Assembly: GCA_964426655.1 (NCBI GenBank)
Contig: CAYRQT010000003.1
Coordinates: forward strand, 60,461-124,460
Direction: 5' to 3'
Source of the DNA: RGIG8306 sp964426655
GTDB lineage: Bacteria > Bacillota > Clostridia > Lachnospirales > Lachnospiraceae
DNA: 64,000 nucleotides
The position numbers were made by a program, and so were the translations under genes. Below are positions 1 to 8,138 of this stretch, one piece after another (the first letter of the stretch is position 1; every line of letters starts with the position of its first letter). Under the pieces are notes generated by a model. The model was not told where the DNA came from, did not search any database, and saw only the letters and a list, made by a program, of their open reading frames with translations.

Positions 1-12
1 ATATACTTATAT

Positions 13-42
13 ATTATAGTATAAAGAGGAAGCGATTGTCAA
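13..42 (-). promoter_or_regulatory. Sigma-A promoter reading out of the left edge
   Basis: On the minus strand TTGACA (37-42) and TATAAT (13-18) are separated by 18 bp. Both boxes match consensus. It points leftward, so its gene lies outside the window. Confidence 0.6.
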
Positions 43-55
43 TCCCTTCCTCTAG

Positions 56-96
56 GAAAAAGGGCATCTTCCCACGGAAAGGAAAACGCCCTCTTT
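56..96 (-). terminator. Rho-independent terminator of the flavin reductase operon
   Basis: An 11-bp stem with G-U pairs (62-72 with 81-91) is followed on the minus strand by a run of five T. It lies 60 bp after the stop of the reductase gene, as expected for the end of the Rrf2-reductase operon. Confidence 0.7.
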
Positions 97-155
97 CAGC
101 AGACTGCGGCACATCAGTCTGTTTTTTTATGTGGAAATACCCACCCCCTGCCGGC

Positions 156-704
156 TTAAGCCAGCTTATTTACCCATGCTGCAAACGCAGCCAAAAAACC
201 ATTCAGATAATTCTGTGTATCCGGATTTACAACCTCTCCTTTTTCATTTAAAGCAGTATGAAATGCACCCAGATAAGCCTCCGGCTGTGCAAGTGTCAGC
301 ACATTCAAAAATGTCAGCACCTGACGCAGATGGTGATTTGCTCCAAAGCCGCCAATGCCGCCCGGAGACTGGCTGATAATAGCCCCAGGTTTCCCGGACC
401 ACACACTCTGTCCATAAGGCCGGGAGCCTACATCCAGGGCATTTTTTAAGGCAGCCGGAATGGACCGATTATGCTCAGGGGTAATGAAAAGAAGTCCATC
501 CACGCCTTTTACAGCTGCTCTGAAACTTTCATACGCAGCAGGGCTTTCCCCATCATAATCCTGGTTGTACAGGGGGAGGGAGGAAATATCAATAACCTCA
601 AAAGAAAGTCCTTCAGGTGCATGATCCTTTACATAATTGGCAATGCTGCCAGAAAAAGAATTTGCCCGTAAACTACCTACAATTACGCCAATTTTCTTGC
701 TCAT
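156..704 (-). CDS. NADPH-dependent FMN reductase family protein
   Basis: A 182-residue flavodoxin-fold protein of the NADPH-dependent FMN reductase / azo- and chromate-reductase group. The FMN-phosphate loop GSLRANS is at residues 10-16, and the family motif around P76-E77-H78-N79 followed by SIPAALKNALD is clear. Such enzymes reduce quinones, azo dyes or metals with NAD(P)H in the cytoplasm; the true substrate cannot be read from sequence. The start is supported by GGAGG at 710-714. It lies 38 bp downstream of an Rrf2-type regulator on the same strand and probably shares its promoter, so it is likely a redox- or electrophile-induced detoxification enzyme. Confidence 0.88.
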   Translation of the reverse strand: MSKKIGVIVGSLRANSFSGSIANYVKDHAPEGLSFEVIDISSLPLYNQDYDGESPAAYESFRAAVKGVDGLLFITPEHNRSIPAALKNALDVGSRPYGQSVWSGKPGAIISQSPGGIGGFGANHHLRQVLTFLNVLTLAQPEAYLGAFHTALNEKGEVVNPDTQNYLNGFLAAFAAWVNKLA

Positions 705-742
705 AAAAACCTCCGATTCATAAAAAAATTTGTTTAGTTACA

Positions 743-1153
743 CTATGTTGCAAAATCTGCCAGGAGATTGGCCAACGTGACGCTTGCCAGTTTTTCCCAT
801 GTGGCTTCTTCGATTTGTCCATACACAGCCTTGAGTGCCTGCTCTATTTTTGCACCGACCGGACATTCCGGATTGGAGTGATGGTGGATATCGAACAGAT
901 GCTGTTCATCCTCCACGGCCTGGAAAACATCCAGCAAACGGATTTCCTCCGGAGGGCGATGGAGGGACGTAGCCCCTTTGCCCGTACAGGAATCAATCAG
1001 ATTCGCTTTCTTCATCCGGCTCATTAGCCGACGCACCAATGCAGGATTGGTATGGATGCTGGAAGCAATGTAGTCACTTGTGACCGGTGTCCCATTGCTG
1101 AGAGCAATCACACTCAGGATATGTAAACTCACAGATAATTTTGTGGAATACAT
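743..1153 (-). CDS. Rrf2 family transcriptional regulator
   Basis: A 136-residue winged-helix regulator of the Rrf2 family. The helix-turn-helix covers about residues 24-52. Only two cysteines are present, C56 and C97 (in NPECPVG). The three-cysteine cluster of [Fe-S] members such as IscR or NsrR is absent, so it probably senses thiol stress or an electrophile through cysteine, as in the YwnA-like subgroup. GGAGG lies just upstream of the start. It precedes the flavin reductase gene and is preceded by a promoter whose -10 box sits inside a palindrome, which suggests autorepression of the two-gene operon. Confidence 0.88.
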   Translation of the reverse strand: MYSTKLSVSLHILSVIALSNGTPVTSDYIASSIHTNPALVRRLMSRMKKANLIDSCTGKGATSLHRPPEEIRLLDVFQAVEDEQHLFDIHHHSNPECPVGAKIEQALKAVYGQIEEATWEKLASVTLANLLADFAT

Positions 1154-1168
1154 GTCTTGCCTCCTTTT

Positions 1169-1203
1169 GTAACCATTATAGTTACTAATATCCTTTTTGT
1201 CAA
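1169..1203 (-). promoter_or_regulatory. Consensus promoter with overlapping Rrf2-type palindrome
   Basis: On the minus strand TTGACA (1198-1203), a 17-bp spacer and TATAAT (1175-1180) form a perfect sigma-A promoter. The inverted repeat GTAAC-N7-GTTAC (1169-1185) is centred on the -10 box, so a protein bound there would block RNA polymerase. The gene directly downstream encodes an Rrf2 regulator, which makes autorepression the simplest reading. Confidence 0.75.
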
Positions 1204-1266
1204 GTGTGCAATTTAATTTTTTTAAATTTAATTTTTAACAATCCGGTGGGAGATGTCCCTTTTTTC

Positions 1267-1295
1267 TAGACATCCCATGGGCAGTGTGCTATTAT
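1267..1295 (+). promoter_or_regulatory. Promoter of the pncB-malQ-plsC operon
   Basis: TAGACA (1267-1272), 17-bp spacer, and an extended -10 TGC-TATTAT (1287-1295). The predicted start near 1302 gives a leader of about 67 nt before the nicotinate phosphoribosyltransferase ATG. The rest of the 215-bp interval 1154-1368 holds the divergent Rrf2 promoter and this leader. Confidence 0.65.
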
Positions 1296-1320
1296 ACCAT
1301 TAAGCTAATATACCATTGTA

Positions 1321-1371
1321 GAAGGGAGTGCGACCGGATTTCTAAAGCATTCCGATCGCTATACGTGCATG
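1321..1371 (+). promoter_or_regulatory. Ribosome-binding site separated from the start by a hairpin
   Basis: The only Shine-Dalgarno-like sequence (GGGAG, 1324-1328) is 40 nt from the ATG at 1369. A 9-bp stem with one mismatch (1330-1338 with 1351-1359, 12-nt loop) fills most of that interval. If it folds, the effective spacing becomes about 10 nt. No upstream in-frame start or closer binding site exists. Confidence 0.55.
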
Positions 1372-2838
1372 CAAAATTTAACGTTATTGACAGATCTGTA
1401 TGAATTAACCATGATGCAGGGTTATTTTTTGGCAGATCGAAGAGACATCGTTGTCTTTGATGCCTTTTTTCGTGAAAATCCCTGTGGCAATGGATACTCT
1501 ATTGCTGCGGGACTGGAACAGGTCATTACCTATATCAAGGAGCTGTCCTTCTCTTATGAGGACATTGCCTACCTGAAATCTACAGGCCTGTTTCGGGATG
1601 TTTTTCTGGATTACCTGCGGGGCTTTCACTTTACCGGAGATATTTACGCGATCCCGGAAGGAAGTGTGATGTTTCCCCAGGAGCCGTTTTTAAAGGTCGT
1701 GGCTCCCATTATGGAGGCGCAGCTTCTGGAAGCTGCCGTACTAAACATCTTAAACCACCAGTCTCTGATTGCCACCCGGGCTGCCCGGGTAGTTCACGCC
1801 GCCCAGGGAGACGGTGTTATGGAATTTGGTCTGCGCCGGGCGCAGGGACCGGACGCCGGTATCTATGGCGCCAGAGCCACTGTCATTGCCGGCTGTGTTG
1901 GCACCTCCAATGTGCTTGCCGGAAAAATGTTCAACATTCCGGTAAAAGGCACCCATGCCCATAGCTGGATCATGAGTTTCCCCGATGAGCTCACTGCATT
2001 CCGCACCTATGCCAGCCTGTATCCTTCTGCCTGCCTGTTACTGGTAGACACCTATGATACGCTTCGCTCCGGCATCCCCAATGCCATTCAAGTCTTTACG
2101 GAAATGCGGGAAGCAGGCATCCCGCTTACCTTCTATGGCATTCGCCTCGACAGTGGAGATTTGGCCTATCTGACCAAACAGGCAAAAAAAATGCTGGATG
2201 CAGCAGGGTTTACAGATGCGGTCATTTCAGCTTCCGGTGACCTGGACGAGACCATCATTACCAGCCTGAAGGAGCAGGGGGCCGCCATTAACTCCTGGGG
2301 GGTGGGTACAAAGATGATTACTTCCAGTGACTGGTCTGCCTTTGGGGGCGTGTACAAACTGTCTGCCATTCGAGATGAAGCCACCGGAAAGTTTTTACCG
2401 AAAATCAAAAAATCTGAAAACTCGGCCAAGGTCACCAATCCTGGTAACAAAGTGGTCTATCGTATCTATGGAAAAGATTCCGGTAAAATCATTGCAGATT
2501 TAATTGCCCTTGCCGATGAGCAACTGGATCCCGCCCAACCCCTTCATCTTTTTGACCCGGTGGACACCTGGAAAAAAACGTATCTGGATCCTGGATCATA
2601 CACCATCCGGGAGCTTTTAGTCCCAGTTTTTCGCAATGGCACCTGTATCTATGAATCTCCTTCAGTCATGGAAATTCAAAGGATCTGCCGAAAAGAACTG
2701 GATACCCTGTGGCCCGAGACGCTTCGTCTGACAAACCCGCACCGGGTGTATGTGGATTTATCTCATAAGCTTTACAAATTGAAAAATCAGTTATTGGATG
2801 CATATTCTCAGGACCCGGATAATGCCGGACAGTCCTGA
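1369..2838 (+). CDS. pncB: Nicotinate phosphoribosyltransferase
   Basis: 489 residues. Converts nicotinate and PRPP to nicotinate mononucleotide, the entry step of NAD salvage (Preiss-Handler pathway), in the cytoplasm. The N-terminus carries the family signature LLTDLYELTMMQGYF (6-20). Typical blocks follow: EFGLRRAQGPDAG, GTHAHSWIMSFP near residue 194, and the phosphate-binding region YGIRLDSGDLAYL near 255. Length fits the family. The start has no normal ribosome-binding site; a leader hairpin seems to bridge the distance. malQ follows after 15 bp and plsC after that, forming an operon of unrelated functions. Confidence 0.95.
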   Translation: MQNLTLLTDLYELTMMQGYFLADRRDIVVFDAFFRENPCGNGYSIAAGLEQVITYIKELSFSYEDIAYLKSTGLFRDVFLDYLRGFHFTGDIYAIPEGSVMFPQEPFLKVVAPIMEAQLLEAAVLNILNHQSLIATRAARVVHAAQGDGVMEFGLRRAQGPDAGIYGARATVIAGCVGTSNVLAGKMFNIPVKGTHAHSWIMSFPDELTAFRTYASLYPSACLLLVDTYDTLRSGIPNAIQVFTEMREAGIPLTFYGIRLDSGDLAYLTKQAKKMLDAAGFTDAVISASGDLDETIITSLKEQGAAINSWGVGTKMITSSDWSAFGGVYKLSAIRDEATGKFLPKIKKSENSAKVTNPGNKVVYRIYGKDSGKIIADLIALADEQLDPAQPLHLFDPVDTWKKTYLDPGSYTIRELLVPVFRNGTCIYESPSVMEIQRICRKELDTLWPETLRLTNPHRVYVDLSHKLYKLKNQLLDAYSQDPDNAGQS

Positions 2839-2853
2839 TTAGGGGGAGAAAAT

Positions 2854-4425
2854 ATGGAACTGGACAATCCGCGCTATTCGGGTATTTTGCTACATCCCAC
2901 TTCCCTGCCATCGGCAGAGGGAATCGGAGATTTTGGAGACGGTGCCTACGCCTTTGTGGATTTTTTGCAAGCTTCCGGCCAAAAGCTCTGGCAGGTGCTG
3001 CCGTTTGGCCCCACAAGTTATGGGGATTCCCCTTATCAGGGATTTTCCGCTTTTGCCGGCCAGCCGCTTTTAATCAGCATGAAGCAGTTGGTCAAAGATG
3101 GTCTTTTAACAGAAGAAGATCTGAAGGAAGGCTGGCATCTGCCTACCTTCTTTGTAGATTACGCAAAGGTACAGGCCTTTAAGTTCGGCTGTCTGGAAAA
3201 AGCCTACAAATCTTTCACAAAAAATGCTTCTTCTGATGTGCAGCAGCATTTTAAAAATTTCTGTCTTCAGGAAAGCTTCTGGCTGGAGGATTATGCGCTC
3301 TTTATGGCCTGCAAAGAACAAAACGGACAAGTCAGCTTTTTGGAATGGGATCAGCCCTACCGCAACCCCACTCCGGAACAAAAAAAGGCCCTCACTGCAC
3401 AACTGCAGGAACGAGTTCAGTATTACCAGTTTGTTCAAATGCTCTTTTTTTCACAATGGGGGGCGCTTCGCCGTTATGCCAATGAAAAGGGCATTTCCAT
3501 CATAGGAGACATGCCCCTGTATGTCTCCCTGGACTCTGCAGATGTCTGGGCAAATCCGCAATTATTCTTACTGGATGAAGATGGATATCCCTCGCAGGTC
3601 GCCGGTGTCCCCCCAGACTACTTTAGTGAGTCCGGTCAGCTCTGGGGAAATCCCCTGTATCGCTGGTCTCTTCATTGGCGCACCGGTTTTACCTGGTGGA
3701 TTTCCAGGGTGATGTCTCAGCTTCGACTCTTTGATTATTTAAGAATTGATCACTTCCGCGGACTGGAAAGCTGCTGGCAAATCCCCTATGGAGAAACCAC
3801 GGCAATTAATGGTGCCTGGGTCAAAGTCCCAGGGGAGGTTCTGTTTCAGGCACTGAACAATGCCTGGAAAAAGGATAAAACACACACAGGCCCCCTTCCC
3901 ATCATTGCAGAAGATTTGGGAATCATTACCCCGGAGGTCATTCATCTGCGGGATGCCTTTACCTTTCCCGGCATGAAGGTACTCCAATTTGGGTTTACAG
4001 ATCCTGCAGATAATGATCTTCTGCCCCATCATTACACCACACCCAACTGTGTCTGCTATACCGGCACCCACGACAACGACACCACAAAAGGCTGGTATGA
4101 GACCCTTTCCTGGGAGTCGCAGGATAAGCTCCGCCGCTACCTCAATTGTGATGGCAAAAACATTCATTGGGATTTAATTCGTCTGGCTCAAAGCTCCATT
4201 GCCCGGTATGCCATCTACCCCATTCAGGATGTGCTGGGCTTTGGAAGCGAATGCAGGATGAATCGACCGGGCTTTTCGGAAGGCAACTGGCAATTCCGAA
4301 TCCAGAGCGGTCATCTTTCTTCCGAGATTGCCGGAAAGCTCCGGGAGATTACCGGTCTTTATGGGCGCCTCTGGCTAGATAAGAAGAAAACGGATAAAAA
4401 TACCATTCCCACTTTTCCATCCTAG
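2854..4425 (+). CDS. malQ: 4-alpha-glucanotransferase (amylomaltase), GH77
   Basis: 523 residues, normal length for GH77. It disproportionates malto-oligosaccharides by transferring alpha-1,4-glucan chains, serving glycogen and maltodextrin metabolism in the cytoplasm. The N-terminus GILLHPTSLPS is characteristic. The catalytic nucleophile Asp lies in RIDHFRG near residue 299, the acid/base Glu in IIAEDLG near 352, and the third carboxylate in GTHDND near 406. A GGGGGAG ribosome-binding site precedes the ATG. It is in operon with pncB upstream and plsC downstream; no other starch gene is adjacent. Confidence 0.96.
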   Translation: MELDNPRYSGILLHPTSLPSAEGIGDFGDGAYAFVDFLQASGQKLWQVLPFGPTSYGDSPYQGFSAFAGQPLLISMKQLVKDGLLTEEDLKEGWHLPTFFVDYAKVQAFKFGCLEKAYKSFTKNASSDVQQHFKNFCLQESFWLEDYALFMACKEQNGQVSFLEWDQPYRNPTPEQKKALTAQLQERVQYYQFVQMLFFSQWGALRRYANEKGISIIGDMPLYVSLDSADVWANPQLFLLDEDGYPSQVAGVPPDYFSESGQLWGNPLYRWSLHWRTGFTWWISRVMSQLRLFDYLRIDHFRGLESCWQIPYGETTAINGAWVKVPGEVLFQALNNAWKKDKTHTGPLPIIAEDLGIITPEVIHLRDAFTFPGMKVLQFGFTDPADNDLLPHHYTTPNCVCYTGTHDNDTTKGWYETLSWESQDKLRRYLNCDGKNIHWDLIRLAQSSIARYAIYPIQDVLGFGSECRMNRPGFSEGNWQFRIQSGHLSSEIAGKLREITGLYGRLWLDKKKTDKNTIPTFPS

Positions 4426-4442
4426 CAGCAGAAAGGATTCTT

Positions 4443-5180
4443 ATGCTTCGCACAATTTATGTAGCCATTAATATGATCATTATGCTTCTGTTAATCCTGA
4501 TTATGTATCCCTTTTTCTGGGTCATTGGCCTTTTCAGCAAAAAGGCACGGTCCCGAGCCACACTTTTTCTGGTCCAGAATGGGTTTCGTATTTTCACCTG
4601 GCATTGTGGGGTAAAAGTCACTGTGAAGGGGAAAGAAAATATTCCTACAGATCATCCTGTCCTTTTTGTTGGAAACCACAGAAGTTTTTTCGACATTCTG
4701 GTCTGCTACCAGCTGGTAAAGACCCCCACCGGTTTTATCGCCAAAAAATCCATGGAAAAGCTTCCACTGGTCTCCTGGTACATGCCCTTTGTCCATTGTC
4801 TCTTTTTGGACCGGGACAATATTAAGGAAGGGTTTAAAACCATTCTGCAGGGTATTTCCTATGTTAAAGAAGGGATTTCCCTTTGGATTTTTCCGGAAGG
4901 AACCAGGAACAAAGTGGCTGATCTTCCTCTTCTTCCCTTCAAAGAGGGTGCGCTTAAAATTGCGGAAAAGACAGGCTGTCCTGTCATTCCAGTGGCAATT
5001 ACCGGAACAGCTGCCATTTTTGAGGATCATTTTCCCATTGTAAAAGGTGGTCCTGTTACTGTAACTTTTGGTACGCCTATTATATTACAGGATCTACCTA
5101 AAGAAGATAGGAAATTCCCCGGAAGCTACACACAAAAGGTTATTGAACACATGCTTGAAAAGGAGTTGACAGCTGATTAA
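4443..5180 (+). CDS. plsC: 1-acyl-sn-glycerol-3-phosphate acyltransferase
   Basis: 245 residues, membrane-bound. Acylates lysophosphatidic acid to phosphatidic acid in phospholipid synthesis. A hydrophobic segment occupies about residues 8-30. The acyltransferase catalytic motif NHRSFFD (NHx4D) is near residues 78-84 and the glycerophosphate-binding motif FPEGTRN near 149-155. The gene follows malQ after 17 bp and is the last of the pncB-malQ-plsC operon; a strong hairpin lies about 90 bp downstream. Confidence 0.93.
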   Translation: MLRTIYVAINMIIMLLLILIMYPFFWVIGLFSKKARSRATLFLVQNGFRIFTWHCGVKVTVKGKENIPTDHPVLFVGNHRSFFDILVCYQLVKTPTGFIAKKSMEKLPLVSWYMPFVHCLFLDRDNIKEGFKTILQGISYVKEGISLWIFPEGTRNKVADLPLLPFKEGALKIAEKTGCPVIPVAITGTAAIFEDHFPIVKGGPVTVTFGTPIILQDLPKEDRKFPGSYTQKVIEHMLEKELTAD

Positions 5181-5267
5181 TTCTATATTAGAATGATAAA
5201 AAATCAGTTTACACAAGTAGATTGATGCAACTGCATGTGTTTTGCGAAATTTAGAATACGCAAAATG

Positions 5268-5305
5268 GGAAAACCCTGAGTTGGCATGCCAATTCAGGGT
5301 TTTCC
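5268..5305 (+). terminator. Strong hairpin between plsC and the symporter gene
   Basis: An 18-bp stem with one G-U pair (5268-5285 with 5288-5305) and a 2-nt loop. The following T-run is weak. It probably ends the plsC transcript. Just upstream lie two smaller inverted repeats: ATGCA-AC-TGCAT (5225-5236) and TTTTGCG-N12-CGCAAAA (5240-5265). No convincing separate promoter for the next gene was seen. Confidence 0.55.
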
Positions 5306-5338
5306 TCTGTCCTTGTGTAAAAGAAAGGGTTTATTTTT

Positions 5339-6753
5339 ATGTTTTCAAGTTTTAATGCCTTCCTGTCGCAGCTGGATGAGCTGGTCTGGGGACTCCCCCT
5401 GATTTTTTTCGTAATGATTACCGGTGCCTATCTGACTGTACGTCTGAAGCTTTTGCAAGTGCTTCAGCTTCCCCGAGCCCTTCGTTTCATGGTGAAAAAT
5501 GAGGAAAATGGAAAGGGAGAGGTCAGTAGCTTTGCAGCTTTGTGCACCGCGCTGTCAGCTACCATTGGCACCGGTAATATTGTAGGCGTTGCCACCGCAA
5601 TAGTAGCCGGCGGTCCAGGTGCTTTATTCTGGATGGAAGTTGCCGCATTTCTGGGAATGGCCACCAAATATGCCGAAGGCTTACTGGCCGTTAAATACCG
5701 CCATGTGGANNNNNNNNNNGGGGGCCATTCTACTACATTGAAAAGGGTATGGGGCGTAAATACCGCTGGCTTGGTAAAATATTTGCCTTTTTTGGAGTTT
5801 GTGTGGGATTGATGGGCATAGGGACTTTCACACAGATCCACGGCATCTCCTCCGCCATCTCCAACTTCTTTCAGACTGACACCCAAATTCACTTATTTGG
5901 CAATGGGTATTCCCTCTCTACAGTTATCGCCGGGATTGCAGTCACCTTGTTTGCTGGATTGGTCATTATTGGAGGAATTAAGCGTATTGCAGGTGTATCC
6001 CAGGTGGTGGTCCCTTTTATGGCAGTGCTTTATCTTTCTATCACCTTGTTCTTACTCATTGTAAACTTCCAGAAGATTCCAGGCGCCCTTTTGGAAATCT
6101 TTCAGGGAGCATTCGGACTGAAAGCAGCTGCCGGCGGAGCCATGGGGGCTATGGTTGCAGCCATGCAGAAAGGCGTCGCCCGGGGTATTTTTTCCAATGA
6201 ATCCGGTCTGGGAAGTGCTCCCATAGCAGCTGCCGCTGCACAGACCAATGAACCGGCCAGACAGGGACTTGTCAGTATGACCGGAACATTTATTGATACC
6301 ATTATCATTTGCACCATGACCGGCCTGAGTATCGTCATCACCGGTTCATGGAATGTTGGTCTTGAGGGTGTGGCAGTGACCACCAGAGCTTTCCAGGTGG
6401 GTCTTCCTCTTCCAGATCAGTTAAGTGCCTTTTTACTGATGCTTTGCCTTGTGTTCTTTGCCTTTACCACTATACTTGGATGGAATTATTACAGCGAGAG
6501 ATGTCTGGAATATCTTTTGGGGAAGAAACCCTTTTTACTGAAACTGTATCGATGGATTTACATCCTGGCCATTTTCATTGGCCCCTACATGACCATCAGT
6601 GCCGTTTGGAACATTGCAGATATTTTTAACGGATTAATGGCCTTTCCCAACCTGATTGCCCTGATAGCACTAAGCCCTGTTGTGGCGAAGGAAACCCAGC
6701 TCTATTTAAATAAAATACACCAGAAAAAAGAAAATCTGGAAAAAGCTGCATGA
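5339..6753 (+). CDS. Alanine/glycine:sodium symporter (AGCS family), interrupted by a sequence gap
   Basis: One gene split by ten N at 5710-5719. The upstream part (about 123 residues) and downstream part (about 344) are in different frames, but reading straight from the gap gives GPFYYIEKGMGRKYR in the downstream frame, which continues the family pattern. The gap length is therefore a placeholder, not a real frameshift. The N-terminus is FNAFLSQLDELVWGLPLIFF; the conserved loop with ALSATIGTGNIVGVATA and the motif FSNESGLGSAPIAAAA are present, with roughly 10 membrane segments. The family imports alanine or glycine with sodium. A terminator lies downstream. Confidence 0.9.
5710..5719. other. 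Assembly gap inside the symporter gene
   Basis: Ten N. The reading frame changes across it, so the number of missing bases is unknown. Confidence 0.95.
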
Positions 6754-6896
6754 TTTTACTTTTTTTCGTAATTTCATACTTTTTTCCCGATTCATTAAAG
6801 GTTCGTTCACATTCCTTTGCTATAGTGATAGAGAAGAAAGCAAATACCTATTAAGTATAAGCGTTTGTTTTTTTCATATCTTTTTTCTCCTTGATA

Positions 6897-6937
6897 AGGA
6901 CGAAGTTTCTCCCCCCAGAGACTTCGTCCTTTTTTTA
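6897..6937 (+). terminator. Terminator after the symporter gene
   Basis: Stem of 10 bp (6897-6906 with 6921-6930), followed by eight T. A weak extended -10 (TGC-TATAGT, ending 6826) lies upstream, but without a -35 box. The stretch 6754-6896 is AT-rich and holds no gene that I can support. Confidence 0.8.
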
Positions 6938-6940
6938 CAT

Positions 6941-6972
6941 AAAAAAAGGACCCTGCTCATTGGCAGGGCCCC
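6941..6972 (-). terminator. Terminator of the rplJ-rplL operon
   Basis: On the minus strand a GC-rich stem (GGGCCCTGC with GCAGGGTCC) is followed by seven T, just after the rplL stop. Confidence 0.85.
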
Positions 6973-6987
6973 GTCTTTTATATGAAA

Positions 6988-7362
6988 TTACTTTAAAGTA
7001 ACCTTTGCACCTTCTGCTTCCAGTTTGGTCTTCAGCTCATTAGCTTCCTCTTTGGAAACGCCGCTCTTAACAGCCTTGGGCGCGCCATCAACCAGATCCT
7101 TTGCTTCCTTCAGACCTAATCCAGTAGCTTCGCGAACAACCTTGATGACTTTAACCTTGTTAGGGCCAACCTCAGTCAGCTCTACTTCAAACTCAGTCTG
7201 TTCCTCAACTTCTGCTACAGGGCCAGCACCAGCTGCCACTACAACACCTGCTGCTGCAGCTACACCAAACTCCTCTTCACAAGCCTTAACCAGCTCGTTT
7301 AACTCCAATACGGATAACTCTTTAATTGCTTCGATAAACTCAGCAGTTGTTAACTTTGCCAT
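6988..7362 (-). CDS. rplL: 50S ribosomal protein L7/L12
   Basis: 124 residues, the usual length. It forms the mobile stalk of the large subunit that recruits elongation and initiation factors. The N-terminal dimerisation part (1-33, MAKLTTAEFIEAIKEL) is followed by an alanine-rich hinge (about 34-52) and the globular C-terminal domain with VREATGLGLKEAKDLV. It follows rplJ after 51 bp and is the last gene before a terminator. Confidence 0.98.
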   Translation of the reverse strand: MAKLTTAEFIEAIKELSVLELNELVKACEEEFGVAAAAGVVVAAGAGPVAEVEEQTEFEVELTEVGPNKVKVIKVVREATGLGLKEAKDLVDGAPKAVKSGVSKEEANELKTKLEAEGAKVTLK

Positions 7363-7413
7363 GATTTAACCTCCATAATAATATACTTCGTTCACTAATT
7401 TGTTTTAAAAAAA

Positions 7414-7908
7414 TTAAGCAGTTTCTCCCTGCTTCTCTGCGATCTGATTCAGCACGCGAGCCAGATTTGTGATGGGAGACTGGATGCTGCCAAGCAGTTT
7501 GCCAAGCAGAACTTCTTTGGAAGGGATAGTGGCAATCACACGAATGGTCTTGTCATCATAATATGTCCCCTCAACCACACCGGCCTTAACCTCTAACTTT
7601 TCTGCATTTTTTGCAAATTCCACCAGCACTTTTGCAGGAGTTGTAGCTTCTGTTTTGGATACAGCAATGGCACTGGGGCCTTCCAAATGCTTTGCTAGGC
7701 TTTCGAATTCCGTTCCTTTGATAGCGAAATTCAGCATGGTGTTCTTGTACACTTTGTAGGTCACACCATTTTCACGCAAAGTTTTACGAAGAGCAGTATC
7801 CTGTTCAACGGTAAGTCCACGATAATCCACTAATACGGCAGATTTTGCGCCATCCAGCAGTTCGCTGATTTCCGTTACCACCGGCTTCTTTTCTTCAATT
7901 TTAGCCAT
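7414..7908 (-). CDS. rplJ: 50S ribosomal protein L10
   Basis: 164 residues. It anchors L7/L12 dimers to the ribosome stalk base. The N-terminal domain has the typical LVDYRGLTVEQDTALRK block, and the C-terminal helix that binds L12 ends with NQIAEKQGETA. A 150-nt L10 leader with attenuator precedes it, so expression of rplJ-rplL is probably set by the L10(L12)4 complex, as is known in Bacillus subtilis. Confidence 0.98.
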   Translation of the reverse strand: MAKIEEKKPVVTEISELLDGAKSAVLVDYRGLTVEQDTALRKTLRENGVTYKVYKNTMLNFAIKGTEFESLAKHLEGPSAIAVSKTEATTPAKVLVEFAKNAEKLEVKAGVVEGTYYDDKTIRVIATIPSKEVLLGKLLGSIQSPITNLARVLNQIAEKQGETA

Positions 7909-7943
7909 GATTTGGTTCCTCCTTCTTTTCTTATTTTAAGCCG

Positions 7944-8062
7944 AAAAAAAACCTCTCTGAACACACAGGGAGGAAACACGTCATCACGTATATACGATCT
8001 AACATCCTCGGTAGGTGTGAAACACGTTACGCACATAAGTGCACCTACTGTCTTCGGCATTC
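7944..8062 (-). ncRNA. L10 ribosomal protein leader with transcription attenuator
   Basis: Between the rplJ promoter and gene, the minus strand shows GTAGGTG pairing with CACCTAC (plus positions about 8012-8048), the family's conserved CCGAAGACAG upstream and CCGAGGATG downstream. The segment ends in a stem (7952-7959 with 7966-7973, one mismatch) followed by eight T, an intrinsic terminator about 35 nt before the rplJ ATG. L10(L12)4 binding to such leaders is established. Attenuation here is inferred from the terminator. Confidence 0.8.
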
Positions 8063-8068
8063 TTGGAA

Positions 8069-8097
8069 ATAATACCACAACAGAGGCCCTCTGTCAA
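8069..8097 (-). promoter_or_regulatory. rplJ-rplL promoter
   Basis: TTGACA (8092-8097), 17-bp spacer, TATTAT (8069-8074) on the minus strand. An 11-bp perfect inverted repeat (8076-8086 with 8104-8114) flanks the -35 box. It separates rplJL transcription from the upstream rplKA operon. Confidence 0.85.
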
Positions 8098-8138
8098 GGA
8101 AAACCTCTGTTGTGATTTTGAATTTATGAATACAATGT

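Noticed and set aside
1205..1368. Known NAD- or purine-type riboswitch before pncB
   Set aside because: The promoter and a single hairpin explain the region; no conserved riboswitch core could be recognised.
5339..6753. Real frameshift in the alanine symporter
   Set aside because: The frame changes exactly at a run of ten N, whose length is a placeholder.
6821..6937. Small RNA between the symporter and rplL
   Set aside because: An extended -10 (TGC-TATAGT) precedes a terminator, but no -35 box or internal fold supports an independent RNA; the terminator is explained by the symporter gene.
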